From contig NZ_CP137573.1 in NCBI RefSeq assembly GCF_033343995.1, positions 2,513,001-2,577,000 of the forward strand: a stretch of 64,000 nucleotides of DNA, given 5' to 3'. The DNA comes from Streptomyces sp. HUAS YS2. Lineage in GTDB: Bacteria; Actinomycetota; Actinomycetes; Streptomycetales; Streptomycetaceae. The translations under genes and the position numbers were made by a program. The notes beneath the pieces are model-generated. The model was not told the origin of the DNA. It worked only from the letters and a program-made list of their open reading frames with translations, and searched no databases. This document shows, piece after piece, positions 46,449-59,494 of the stretch; position 1 is the first letter of the stretch; each line of letters begins with the position of its first letter.

Positions 46449-48476
46449 GTGAGATCCACGCCCAGCCGTCGCGCCACCGCGACGGGCGCTCTGATCGCCG
46501 CCGCGGCCATGATCGCCGCCGGCTTCCAGGGTTCCGCCTCCGCCGACACCGCCGGTTTCTCCGCGGCGCCGAAGGCGCAGGCCGCCGGGAAGGCCAACCC
46601 CGGCAAGCTGCCCGCCGACCTCTCCCCCGCCGAGCGCACCGCCCTGATCAAGGCGGCCGACGCGGACAAGGCGAACACCGCCAAGGCCCTCGGCCTCGGC
46701 GCCCAGGAGAAGCTGGTCGTCCGTGACGTCGTCAAGGACCGCGACGGCACCACCCACACGCGCTACGAGCGCACCTTCGCCGGACTCCCCGTCCTCGGCG
46801 GCGACCTGATCGTCGCCGAGAGCAAGGCCGGGGCCACCCAGTCCGTCCGCAAGGCCTCCCGCGCGGAGCTGAAGAACGTCGACATGAGCGCGGACGTCGC
46901 CCCGGCGGCGGCCGAGAAGCAGGCGCTCTCCGCGGCGAAGAGCGAGGGCTCGAAGTCGACCGCCGCCCAGCGCGCCCCGCGCAAGGTCGTCTGGATGGCC
47001 CAGGGTTCGCCCGTCCTCGCGTACGAGACCGTCGTGGGCGGCCTCCAGCACGACGGCACCCCGAACGAGCTGCACGTCGTCACCGACGCGTCCACCGGCG
47101 CGAAGCTGTACGAGTGGCAGGCCATCGAGACCGGTACCGGCAACACGATGTACAGCGGCCAGGTGACGCTGGGCACCGCGCCGTCGTACACGCTGACCGA
47201 CACCGGCCGCGGCAACCACAAGACGTACAACCTCAACGGCGGCACGAGCGGCACCGGCACGCTGTTCTCCAACACCACCGACGTGTGGGGCAACGGCCTG
47301 CCCTCCAACAAGGAGACGGCCGGCGCGGACGCCCACTACGGTGCGGCGCTCACCTGGGACTACTACAAGAACGTGCACGGCCGCACCGGTATCCGCGGTG
47401 ACGGTGTCGGCGCGTACTCCCGGGTCCACTACGGCAACGCGTACGTCAACGCCTTCTGGTCGGACTCCTGCTTCTGCATGACGTACGGCGACGGCTCCGG
47501 CAACAGCAAGCCGCTGACGTCGATCGACGTCGCCGCGCACGAGATGACGCACGGCGTCACCTCCAACACGGCCGGCCTGGTCTACAGCGGCGAGTCCGGC
47601 GGCCTGAACGAGGCGACCTCCGACATCTTCGCGGCGGCCGTCGAGTTCTACGCCAACAACGCGCAGGACAAGGGCGACTACCTGGTCGGCGAGAAGATCG
47701 ACATCCGGGGCAACGGCACGCCGCTGCGCTACATGGACAAGCCGAGCAAGGACGGCTCGTCCAAGGACTCGTGGTACTCGGGCATCGGCAGCATCGACGT
47801 CCACTACTCCTCGGGCCCGGCGAACCACTGGTACTACCTGCTCTCCGAGGGCAGCGGCGCGAAGACCGTCAACGGCGTGAACTACGACTCGCCGACCTCC
47901 GACGGGCTGCCCGTCACCGGCATCGGCCGGGACAAGGCCTCGCTGATCTGGTTCAAGGCGCTCACCACGAAGTTCAACTCGAACACCAACTACGCCGGCG
48001 CCCGCACGGGCACCGTCGCGGCGGCCACCGAGCTGTACGGCGCGGGCAGCGCCGAGGTGACCGCGGTGGAGAACGCCTGGGCCGGCATCAACGTGGGCTC
48101 CCGTCCGGGCGGCGGCAACCCCGGTGGCAAGGTCTTCGAGAACACCGCCGACGTGGCCATCCCGGACTCCCCCGGTGCCGCGGTGACCTCGTCCGTGACC
48201 GTCTCCGGCGTCACGGGCAACGCCCCGAGCAACCTCTCCGTCGGTGTGGACATCGTCCACACCTACATCGGTGACCTCGTCGTCGACCTGATCGCCCCCG
48301 ACGGCTCGGTCTACAACCTGCACAACCGCTCCGGCGGCAGTGCCGACAACATCAACCAGACCTACACCGTGAACGCCTCCTCCGAGGTCGCCAACGGCGT
48401 CTGGAAGCTGCGGGTCCAGGACAAGGCCGGGATCGACACCGGCTACATCAACAGCTTCAAGCTGACCTTCCCGTAA
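46449..48476 (+). CDS. Secreted neutral metalloprotease (thermolysin family M4) with P-domain
   Basis: A 675-residue extracellular zinc protease. Order: signal peptide (residues 1-35, ending near GSASA), FTP and PepSY propeptide (to about 215), M4 catalytic domain with His364-Glu365-x2-His368 in AHEMTHG and third ligand Glu388 in GLNEATSD (24 residues on, as in thermolysin), then a C-terminal P-domain (KVFENTADVAIPDSPGAA onward). GTG 46449 has an AAAGGAG ribosome site 6 bases before it. A TTGACG -35-like box lies at 46301-46306. A large hairpin follows the stop. Confidence 0.95.
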   Translation: MRSTPSRRATATGALIAAAAMIAAGFQGSASADTAGFSAAPKAQAAGKANPGKLPADLSPAERTALIKAADADKANTAKALGLGAQEKLVVRDVVKDRDGTTHTRYERTFAGLPVLGGDLIVAESKAGATQSVRKASRAELKNVDMSADVAPAAAEKQALSAAKSEGSKSTAAQRAPRKVVWMAQGSPVLAYETVVGGLQHDGTPNELHVVTDASTGAKLYEWQAIETGTGNTMYSGQVTLGTAPSYTLTDTGRGNHKTYNLNGGTSGTGTLFSNTTDVWGNGLPSNKETAGADAHYGAALTWDYYKNVHGRTGIRGDGVGAYSRVHYGNAYVNAFWSDSCFCMTYGDGSGNSKPLTSIDVAAHEMTHGVTSNTAGLVYSGESGGLNEATSDIFAAAVEFYANNAQDKGDYLVGEKIDIRGNGTPLRYMDKPSKDGSSKDSWYSGIGSIDVHYSSGPANHWYYLLSEGSGAKTVNGVNYDSPTSDGLPVTGIGRDKASLIWFKALTTKFNSNTNYAGARTGTVAAATELYGAGSAEVTAVENAWAGINVGSRPGGGNPGGKVFENTADVAIPDSPGAAVTSSVTVSGVTGNAPSNLSVGVDIVHTYIGDLVVDLIAPDGSVYNLHNRSGGSADNINQTYTVNASSEVANGVWKLRVQDKAGIDTGYINSFKLTFP

Positions 48477-48507
48477 GCCCGCACAGATCCACTGACTGTG
48501 CATCAGA

Positions 48508-48547
48508 ATGTCGGTTCCCGGGGCGCGTTCGCCCCGGGGACCGACAT
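48508..48547 (+). terminator. Terminator of the metalloprotease gene
   Basis: Two 18-base arms (48508-48525 and 48530-48547) pair fully with one G-U pair across a 4-base loop (CGTT), 32 bases after the stop. Confidence 0.9.
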
Positions 48548-48569
48548 CCGCATTTCCGGGGGGACTGAC

Positions 48570-48731
48570 GTGGAGGAGCTGGGACCCGAGGACCCTCGCA
48601 CCGTCGGGGACTACGAGATCACCGGCAGACTGGGCGAGGGCGGGATGGGCCGGGTCTACCAGGGCCGCTCGCCCGGCGGCCGGCTAGCGATCGGCCGCTG
48701 CGCGCCGCACGTCCACGTCGAGTACCTCTGA
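48570..48731 (+). pseudogene. Truncated Ser/Thr protein kinase remnant (N-lobe start only)
   Basis: The frame from GTG 48570 reads VEELGPEDPRTVGDYEITG then RLGEGGMGRVYQGRSPGG, the first strands and glycine-rich loop of Streptomyces Ser/Thr kinases (usually about 500-700 residues). After GGRLAIG the kinase sequence is lost: the Ala-x-Lys strand, HRD and DFG motifs are missing, and a stop follows 13 codons later. It lies after the protease terminator and before the glgP terminator. It is most likely a deletion remnant; a working 53-residue peptide is unlikely. Confidence 0.75.
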
Positions 48732-48741
48732 GGGCCCGGTG

Positions 48742-48776
48742 CGCCGCCGGCCGGCCTCCCGCGCCGGCCGGCGGCG
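48742..48776. terminator. Hairpin after glgP and the kinase remnant
   Basis: CGCCGCCGGCCGGC and GCCGGCCGGCGGCG form a perfect 14-bp stem with a 7-base loop, 7 bases past the glgP stop on the minus strand. Confidence 0.8.
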
Positions 48777-48782
48777 GCCCGG

Positions 48783-51335
48783 CTAGCGCAGCAGCACGCC
48801 CGCGCCCTCGGCGGTCGTCTCCGCCGGGAGGGCGACGAGGCCGAGTTCGGCAGGGTGGGCGAGCAGGGCGTGGGCGGGCAGGACGCGGACCGTGCAGCCG
48901 AAGGGGCCGGTGCGGTCCAGCTCCAGGGTGCCGGCGTAGGGCTGCCGGCCCTCCAGGTCCGGCCCGCCGGCCGGCTTCAGGGTGACCGTGCGGGTGTGGG
49001 AGAGCACGTCGTCGGCGTCGACCCGGCCCGTGACGGCCTGCACCTCGACGTCGTCGGGGCTCAGCCCGCCGAGGGAGACCTGGACCCGGACGACGGGCGT
49101 GGCGCCGAGTTCGGCGTCGCACTCGGCGAGGTCGTCGCCGGTCTCCACGTGGTCCACGGCCACCCCGGGCCAGGTCGCGCGGACCTTCGCCTTCCAGGCG
49201 GCCAGCTCCCGCGCCCGGGCCGGGCCGAGGGCCCGGCGGGCCTCGGCGGCGGGGACGTAGAGCCGCTCCACGTAGTCGCGGACCATCCGGTCGGCGAGCA
49301 CCTTCGGGCCCAGGTCGGAGAGGGTACGGCGGACCATCGTGATCCAGCCGGCCGGCACCCCGTCGGCGCCCCGGTCGTAGAAGCGGGGGGCGACCCGGCG
49401 CTCGATCAGCTCGTAGAGCGCGGCGGCCTCCAGGTCGTCGCGGCGGTCCTCGTCGTCGGCGGCGGCGCCGTCGGCGGTGGGGATGGCCCAGCCGAAGTCG
49501 GGCTCGTACCACTCGTCCCACCAGCCGTCGAGGACGGAGAGGTTGAGGCAGCCGTTGAGGGCGGCCTTCATTCCGCTGGTGCCGCAGGCCTCCAGCGGGC
49601 GCAGCGGGTTGTTGAGCCACACGTCGCAGCCGGGGTAGAGCCCGCGGGCCATCTCCATGCCGTAGTCGGGCAGGAAGACGATCCGGTGCCGGACCCGGGG
49701 GTCGTCGGCGAAGCGGACCAGCTCCTGCACGAGCCGCTTCCCGCCGTCGTCGGCGGGGTGCGCCTTGCCGGCCACCACGAGCTGCACCGGCCGCTCGGGG
49801 TGGAGCAGGAGCGACCGCAGCCGGTCCTTGTCGCGGAGCATGAGGGTGAGCCGCTTGTACGAGGGGACGCGGCGGGCGAAGCCGATGGTGAGCACGTCGG
49901 GGTCGAGGGCGGAGTCGGTCCAGCCCAGCTCGGCGTCGGCGGCGCCGCGTTGCCGCCAGGAGGCCCGCAGCCGGTCCCGTACGTCGCCGACGAGTCGTTC
50001 GCGCAGGGTGCGGCGGAGCTCCCACAGCTCCCGGTCGCCCGCGTCGGTGCCGAGCCGGCCGGTCTCGGGGGCGACCCAGGTGGGGGCGTGGACGCCGTTG
50101 GTGATGGAGGTGATCGGCACCTCGTCGGCGTCGAAGCCCGGCCAGAGTCCGGCGAACATCTCCCGGCTGACCGCGCCGTGGAGGGTGGAGACGCCGTTGG
50201 CGCGCTGCGCCAGCCGCAGGCCCATGGCGGCCATGTTGAAGACGCCGGGTTCGCCGCCGAGCGGGGTCTCGTCACCGAGGGCGAGGATCCGGGCGGTGTC
50301 GACGCCGGGCAGCGCGCCGTCCTCGCCGAAGTGGCGGGCGACCAGGCCCCGGTCGAAGCGGTCGATGCCGGCCGGGACGGGGGTGTGGGTGGTGAAGACG
50401 GTCCCGGCCCGGACGGTCTCCAGGGCGCTGTCGAAGTCCAGCCCCTCGCCCTGGAGTTCGCGGACGCGTTCGAGTCCGAGGAAGCCGGCGTGGCCCTCGT
50501 TGGTGTGGAAGACCTCGGGCGCGGGGTGGCCGGTGAGCCGGGTGTACGTGCGGACGGCGCGGACGCCGCCGATGCCGAGGAGCATCTCCTGGAGGAGCCG
50601 GTGCTCGCTGCCGCCCCCGTACAGCCGGTCGGTGACGCTCCGTTCGCCGGCCGCGTTCTCCTCGACGTCGGAGTCGAGCATGAGCAGCGGGACGCGGCCG
50701 ACCTGGGCGACCCAGATGTGGGCGTGCAGGCTCCGCCCGCCGGGCAGCGCGAGCGCGATCCGGGCGGGGGTGCCGTCGGCCTCGCGGAGCAGGGCGACCG
50801 GCAGCTCGCCGGGATCCAGGACGGGGTACTGCTCCTGCTGCCAGCCGTCGCGGCCGAGGGACTGCCGGAAGTAGCCGTGCCGGTAGAGCAGCCCGACGCC
50901 GATGAGCGGGACACCGAGGTCGCTGGCGGACTTGAGGTGGTCCCCGGCGAGGATGCCGAGGCCGCCCGAGTACTGCGGCAGGGCGGCGGCCACGCCGAAC
51001 TCGGGCGAGAAGTAGGCGACCGCGGCCGGACCGCGGCCGCCGGACTGCTCCTGGTACCAGCGGGGCCCGCTCAGATACGTGTCGAGCTCCTCGGCCGCGA
51101 CGCCGAGCCGGTCCAGGAACTCCCGGTCGGCGGCGAGCGCGGCCAGCCGCGGCGCCTCCAGGGCACCGAGCACACGGACCGGATCGGCGCCCGAAAGGCC
51201 CTCGGGGGCGAGGGAGTCGAAGAGCGCACGCGTGGGTTCGTGCCAGGACCAGCGCAGATTGCGCGCGAGCCCGGCGAGGGGTCGAAGGGTGTCGGGGAGG
51301 ACGGGGCGCACGGTAAAGCGACGGATTGCCTTCAC
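48783..51335 (-). CDS. glgP: Alpha-glucan phosphorylase (GT35, short GlgP type)
   Basis: GlgP releases glucose-1-phosphate from the non-reducing ends of alpha-1,4-glucan. The 850-residue protein is the type without the regulatory N-terminus; the PLP lysine is Lys590 in EACGTSGMKAALNG. Other blocks are YFSPEFGVAAALPQYSGGLG, the glucan-binding EVFHTNEGHA and VITSITNGVHAPTW-like ITSITNGVHAPTW. GTG 51335 follows GGTGGA by 5 bases and gives VKAIRRFTVRPVLP. It diverges from glgE, so degradation and GlgE synthesis share one control region of about 260 bases. Confidence 0.95.
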   Translation of the reverse strand: MKAIRRFTVRPVLPDTLRPLAGLARNLRWSWHEPTRALFDSLAPEGLSGADPVRVLGALEAPRLAALAADREFLDRLGVAAEELDTYLSGPRWYQEQSGGRGPAAVAYFSPEFGVAAALPQYSGGLGILAGDHLKSASDLGVPLIGVGLLYRHGYFRQSLGRDGWQQEQYPVLDPGELPVALLREADGTPARIALALPGGRSLHAHIWVAQVGRVPLLMLDSDVEENAAGERSVTDRLYGGGSEHRLLQEMLLGIGGVRAVRTYTRLTGHPAPEVFHTNEGHAGFLGLERVRELQGEGLDFDSALETVRAGTVFTTHTPVPAGIDRFDRGLVARHFGEDGALPGVDTARILALGDETPLGGEPGVFNMAAMGLRLAQRANGVSTLHGAVSREMFAGLWPGFDADEVPITSITNGVHAPTWVAPETGRLGTDAGDRELWELRRTLRERLVGDVRDRLRASWRQRGAADAELGWTDSALDPDVLTIGFARRVPSYKRLTLMLRDKDRLRSLLLHPERPVQLVVAGKAHPADDGGKRLVQELVRFADDPRVRHRIVFLPDYGMEMARGLYPGCDVWLNNPLRPLEACGTSGMKAALNGCLNLSVLDGWWDEWYEPDFGWAIPTADGAAADDEDRRDDLEAAALYELIERRVAPRFYDRGADGVPAGWITMVRRTLSDLGPKVLADRMVRDYVERLYVPAAEARRALGPARARELAAWKAKVRATWPGVAVDHVETGDDLAECDAELGATPVVRVQVSLGGLSPDDVEVQAVTGRVDADDVLSHTRTVTLKPAGGPDLEGRQPYAGTLELDRTGPFGCTVRVLPAHALLAHPAELGLVALPAETTAEGAGVLLR

Positions 51336-51449
51336 GTGTTCCACCTTCACAGCCGGACACCCACCGAAACCGGCACGCCACGCTGCGCTCACCCGCAGCG
51401 CACCCCGGCGGGCCCTCTCCCGGGCGGACTTTGTGGCCGGGGTGGGGGG

Positions 51450-51478
51450 TTGTCGGACCGGCCGCGTCCGAGTAGTTA
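51450..51478 (+). promoter_or_regulatory. Candidate promoter of the glgE operon
   Basis: TTGTCG, 17 bases, TAGTTA read toward glgE, with the start of transcription near 51485 and a leader of about 110 bases. Found by eye. Confidence 0.45.
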
Positions 51479-51594
51479 ACAAAGCGTCCGGATTGCCCTC
51501 CCGAATCGGGTGGGAAGGCTCACCCGAGTACGCACGTGAAAGCCCCCCGAGCAAGCCACGTAAGCCATCCGAGTGAACGCGGACAGGAGCGGCC

Positions 51595-53669
51595 ATGCCC
51601 GCAACTCCTCTGCCGTCGACGGAGCTACAAAGAGCGCACCACCCGCACCCCCGTGACCGACCCCCAGGTGATGCTGTGAACTCGCTGATTGGTCGTATTC
51701 CCGTCCTCGACGTCCGACCGCTGGTCGACTGCGGACGCCGTCCCGCGAAGGCGGTGGCCGGCGAGACGCTCGAAGTGACCGCAACCGTCTTCCGCGAGGG
51801 CCATGACGCCGTCGCCGCCAACGTGGCGCTCCGGGACCCGTCCGGCCGGCCGGGCCCCTGGACCCCGATGCGCGAACTCGCCCCCGGAACGGACCGCTGG
51901 GGCGCCGAGATCACTCCGGACGCCGAGGGCCGCTGGTCGTACGCGGTCGAGGCCTGGAGCGACCCGGTCGCCACCTGGCGGCACACCGCCCGGATCAAGA
52001 TCCCGGCCGGTATCGACACCGAACTGGTCCTGGCCGAGGGCGCCGAGCTGCACGAGCGCGCCGCGAAGGGCGTCCCGAAGAAGGGCGGCGGCCGCGAGGC
52101 GGTGCTGGCCGCCGCGGACGCGCTGCGCGACGAGAAGCGGCCCGCGGCGGCCCGCCTCGCGGCCGCCCTCGCACCGCAGGTGACCGAGGCCCTCGACCGC
52201 CACCCGCTGCGCGAACTGGTGAGCAGCTCCCCCGCGTTGCCACTGCTCGTGGAGCGCGAGCGGGCGCTGTACGGCTCGTGGTACGAGTTCTTCCCGCGCT
52301 CCGAGGGTGCCCGCCGGGTCCGCGGCAAGCTGGTCTCCGGCACCTTCCGCACCGCGGCCGAGCGGCTGCCCGCGGTGGCCGCGATGGGCTTCGACGTGGT
52401 CTACCTGCCGCCGATCCACCCGATCGGCGTGACGCACCGCAAGGGCCCCAACAACACGCTCTCCGCGGGCCCGAGGGACGTCGGCGTGCCGTGGGCGATC
52501 GGCTCCCACGAGGGCGGCCACGACGCCGTCCACCCGGACCTGGGGACCCTGGAGGACTTCGACGCGTTCGTGGCGCGCGCCCGCGAACTGCGCCTGGAGA
52601 TCGCGCTGGACTTCGCCCTGCAGTGCTCGCCGGACCACCCGTGGGTGGACAAGCACCCGGACTGGTTCCACCGCCGCGCGGACGGCTCGATCGCGTACGC
52701 GGAGAACCCGCCGAAGAAGTACCAGGACATCTATCCGATTGCGTTCGACCGGGACATGGACGGCATCGTCGAGGAGACGGTGCGGGTGCTGCGGCACTGG
52801 ATGGACCACGGCGTACGGATCTTCCGGGTGGACAACCCGCACACCAAGCCGGTGGTGTTCTGGGAGCGGGTCATCGCCGAGATCAACGTCGCCGACCCGG
52901 ACGTGATCTTCCTGGCGGAGGCGTTCACCCGGCCCGCGATGATGAAGACCCTGGGCGCGGTCGGGTTCCAGCAGTCGTACACGTACTTCACCTGGCGCAA
53001 CACCAAGAGTGAATTGACCGAGTACCTCACCGAGCTGTCGGGCGAGTCGGCCGACTTCATGCGGCCGAACCTCTTCGTGAACACCCCGGACATCCTGCAC
53101 GCGTACCTCCAGAAGGGCGGCCGGCCGGCGTTCGAGGTGCGGGCGGTGCTGGCCGCCACGCTGTCGCCGACCTGGGGCGTCTACGCCGGGTACGAATTGT
53201 GCGAGAACGCCCCGCTGCGGGACGGCAGTGAGGAGTATCTTGACTCGGAGAAGTACGAACTGCGGCCCCGAGACTGGGAGTCGGCTGAGCGCTCGGGCGC
53301 GTCGATCGCGCCGCTCATCACCACGCTCAACCGGATCCGGCGCCGGCAGCCCGCCCTGCGGCGGCTGCGCGGGCTGCGGTTCCACGACACCGACAACGAC
53401 GCGGTGCTGGCGTACAGCCGGCACGCCGGTTCGAACACGGTTGTGGTGGTCGCGAACCTCGACCCCCACCACACCCAGGAGGCCACGGTCTCGTTGAACA
53501 TGCCGGAACTCGGCCTGGACTGGCACGAGACCGTTCCGGTGCGCGACGAGCTCACCGGCGAGACCTATCACTGGGGCAGGGCCAACTACGTGCGCCTCGA
53601 GCCGGGCGTCACGCCCGCGCATGTGCTCACCCTGCGACCGTCCCCGCAGACCGGAGGGTCACCCACATC

Positions 53670-53673
<4 letters not shown>
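51595..53673 (+). CDS. glgE: Maltose-1-phosphate maltosyltransferase GlgE
   Basis: GlgE extends alpha-1,4-glucan by two glucoses at a time from maltose-1-phosphate. The 692-residue GH13_3 protein has an N-terminal domain ([18 protein letters not shown]), the barrel with nucleophile Asp413 in FRVDNPHTK and acid/base Glu442 in FLAEAFTRP, 29 residues apart as in the S. coelicolor enzyme, and the family segment [13 protein letters not shown]. The ATG at 51595 has AGGAG 6 bases before it and the same MPAT start as S. coelicolor GlgE1, as I remember it. Its stop overlaps treS by ATGA. Confidence 0.96.
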
Positions 53674-55427
<1,754 letters not shown>

Positions 55428-55458
55428 ACAAGCCGAACTGACGAAACGTCAGAGACGA

Positions 55459-55494
55459 CCCGGGGCGGGGCGGTTTCCCCCGCGCCGCCCTGGG
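55459..55494 (+). other. Stem-loops between treS and mak
   Basis: CCCGGGGCGG and CCGCCCTGGG form a 10-bp stem with one mismatch, 31 bases after the treS stop; a smaller CTGACG-AAA-CGTCAG hairpin lies just before at 55438-55452. They could reduce read-through, so mak-glgB may also have its own promoter in this 237-base gap. Confidence 0.5.
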
Positions 55495-55664
55495 CACTCT
55501 GACCCTCATACACCGAATCAGGTCCATAAGGGCCTTCTTGCCGGGCCCATACGGATCTTCCCCATCCGACACGTCCCGCACATCCGGACAGCCGTAGCCG
55601 CAATCCGGGACAATCTGCGCGTTCCCAACACGAGCTGCGCCCCCCGGGGAAAGGACGCGACGCA

Positions 55665-57044
55665 ATGCCGGAGACCGCCTCCACCACCCGGGCCCCGGCC
55701 GCCCTCCTCCCGTCACTCGCCCCGCTGCTCCATGAATGGCTGCCCCGGCAGCGCTGGTTCGCGGGCAAGGGACGCACGGTGAACGGTTTCGCCCTGGACG
55801 CGGCGACCGAACTGCTGCCGCTGGACGGCCCGGGACCGGGGCTGCTGCACCTGCTGATCCGCGTCGAACAGCCCGGCCAACCCGCCGGAACGCCCGCGGA
55901 CTGCTACCAGTTGCTGCTGGGCGTGCGCACCACCGTGCCGCCGCGCCTCGCGCCCACGATGATCGGCCGGGTCCGCCAGGGCCCGCTGGCCGGCCGCGCG
56001 GTCTACGAGGGGCTGCGCGACCCGCGGCTGGCCGGGCTGCTGTACGAACGGCTGCGCACCCCCGGCACGCTGGGGCCGCTGCGGTTCGCCCGGACCGCGC
56101 CGCTGCCGCCCGCGCTCGCGCCCCGGATGCTGGATGCCGAGCAGTCCAACTCCTCGCTGGTGTTCGGCGACTCGTACATCCTGAAGATCTTCCGGCGGGT
56201 GAGCGCGGGCGCCAACCCCGACCTGGAGCTGCCGCTCGCGCTGGCCGGCGCGGGCTGCGCCCGGGTCCCGGCGCCGGTGGCCTGGTTCGAGACCGGGTCC
56301 GCCGCCGGGTCCAGCACGCTCGGCGTGCTCCAGCCGTACCTGCGCGACTCCCGGGACGGCTGGCGGCTCGCCCTGGACTCCCTGGCCGACGGCCGGGAGT
56401 TCACGGACGAGGCGCACGCCCTGGGCCGGGCCACCGCCGAGGTGCACACCGCCCTCGCGGCGGCGCTGCCCACCGAGCCGCTGCACCGCGCCCAGACCGA
56501 GCGGCTCGCCGAGGCGATGGCCACCCGGCTGGACGCCGCCGTGCAGGCGGTGCCCGGCCTGCTGCCGTACGTGAAGGGGCTGCGGGAGGTCTTCGCCGAG
56601 TACGGCCGGCACGCCCCCGCCCACGGGCACGGCACGGCACGGCTCGCCCAGCGGGTCCACGGCGACCTGCACCTCGGACAGACCCTGCGGTCCGCCGACG
56701 GCACCTGGTCGGTCATCGACTTCGAGGGCGAGCCCGCCAAGCCGCTGGCCGAACGGCGCAGCCCGCAGCCGCCGGTCCGGGACATCGCCGGGATGCTGCG
56801 CTCCTTCGACTACGCCGCCCGCACCCACCGTCCCTGGAACGACGGCTGGGCCGCCCGCTGCCGTGCCGCCTACTGCGCGGGCTACGCCGAGGCCTCGGGC
56901 GCCGACCCGCGCGCGGACCCGGCGCTGCTGCGCGCCTACGAGACGGACAAGGCGGTCTACGAGGTCGTCTACGAGGCCCGGCACCGCCCGGACTGGCTCC
57001 CGGTGCCGATGGCGGCGATCCACCGTTTGGCGGCGGGTCCGTGA
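55665..57044 (+). CDS. mak: Maltokinase
   Basis: Mak (called Pep2 in older Streptomyces papers) phosphorylates maltose to maltose-1-phosphate, the GlgE donor. The 459-residue kinase shows the APH-like catalytic loop VHGDLHLGQTL (His332, Asp334) and the metal-binding VIDFEGEP (Asp352); the N-terminus HEWLPRQRWFAGKGR is typical. AAAGGA lies about 10 bases before the ATG. glgB follows after 64 bases. Confidence 0.95.
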   Translation: MPETASTTRAPAALLPSLAPLLHEWLPRQRWFAGKGRTVNGFALDAATELLPLDGPGPGLLHLLIRVEQPGQPAGTPADCYQLLLGVRTTVPPRLAPTMIGRVRQGPLAGRAVYEGLRDPRLAGLLYERLRTPGTLGPLRFARTAPLPPALAPRMLDAEQSNSSLVFGDSYILKIFRRVSAGANPDLELPLALAGAGCARVPAPVAWFETGSAAGSSTLGVLQPYLRDSRDGWRLALDSLADGREFTDEAHALGRATAEVHTALAAALPTEPLHRAQTERLAEAMATRLDAAVQAVPGLLPYVKGLREVFAEYGRHAPAHGHGTARLAQRVHGDLHLGQTLRSADGTWSVIDFEGEPAKPLAERRSPQPPVRDIAGMLRSFDYAARTHRPWNDGWAARCRAAYCAGYAEASGADPRADPALLRAYETDKAVYEVVYEARHRPDWLPVPMAAIHRLAAGP

Positions 57045-57108
57045 CGCCGTCGCCCGCGCCCGCGTTCTCCGTTCCGCCCACCCCCATCCGCTCCCAGGAG
57101 GCCACGAC

Positions 57109-59472
<2,364 letters not shown>

Positions 59473-59494
59473 CGGCACAGGCCCGCCGGACGGC

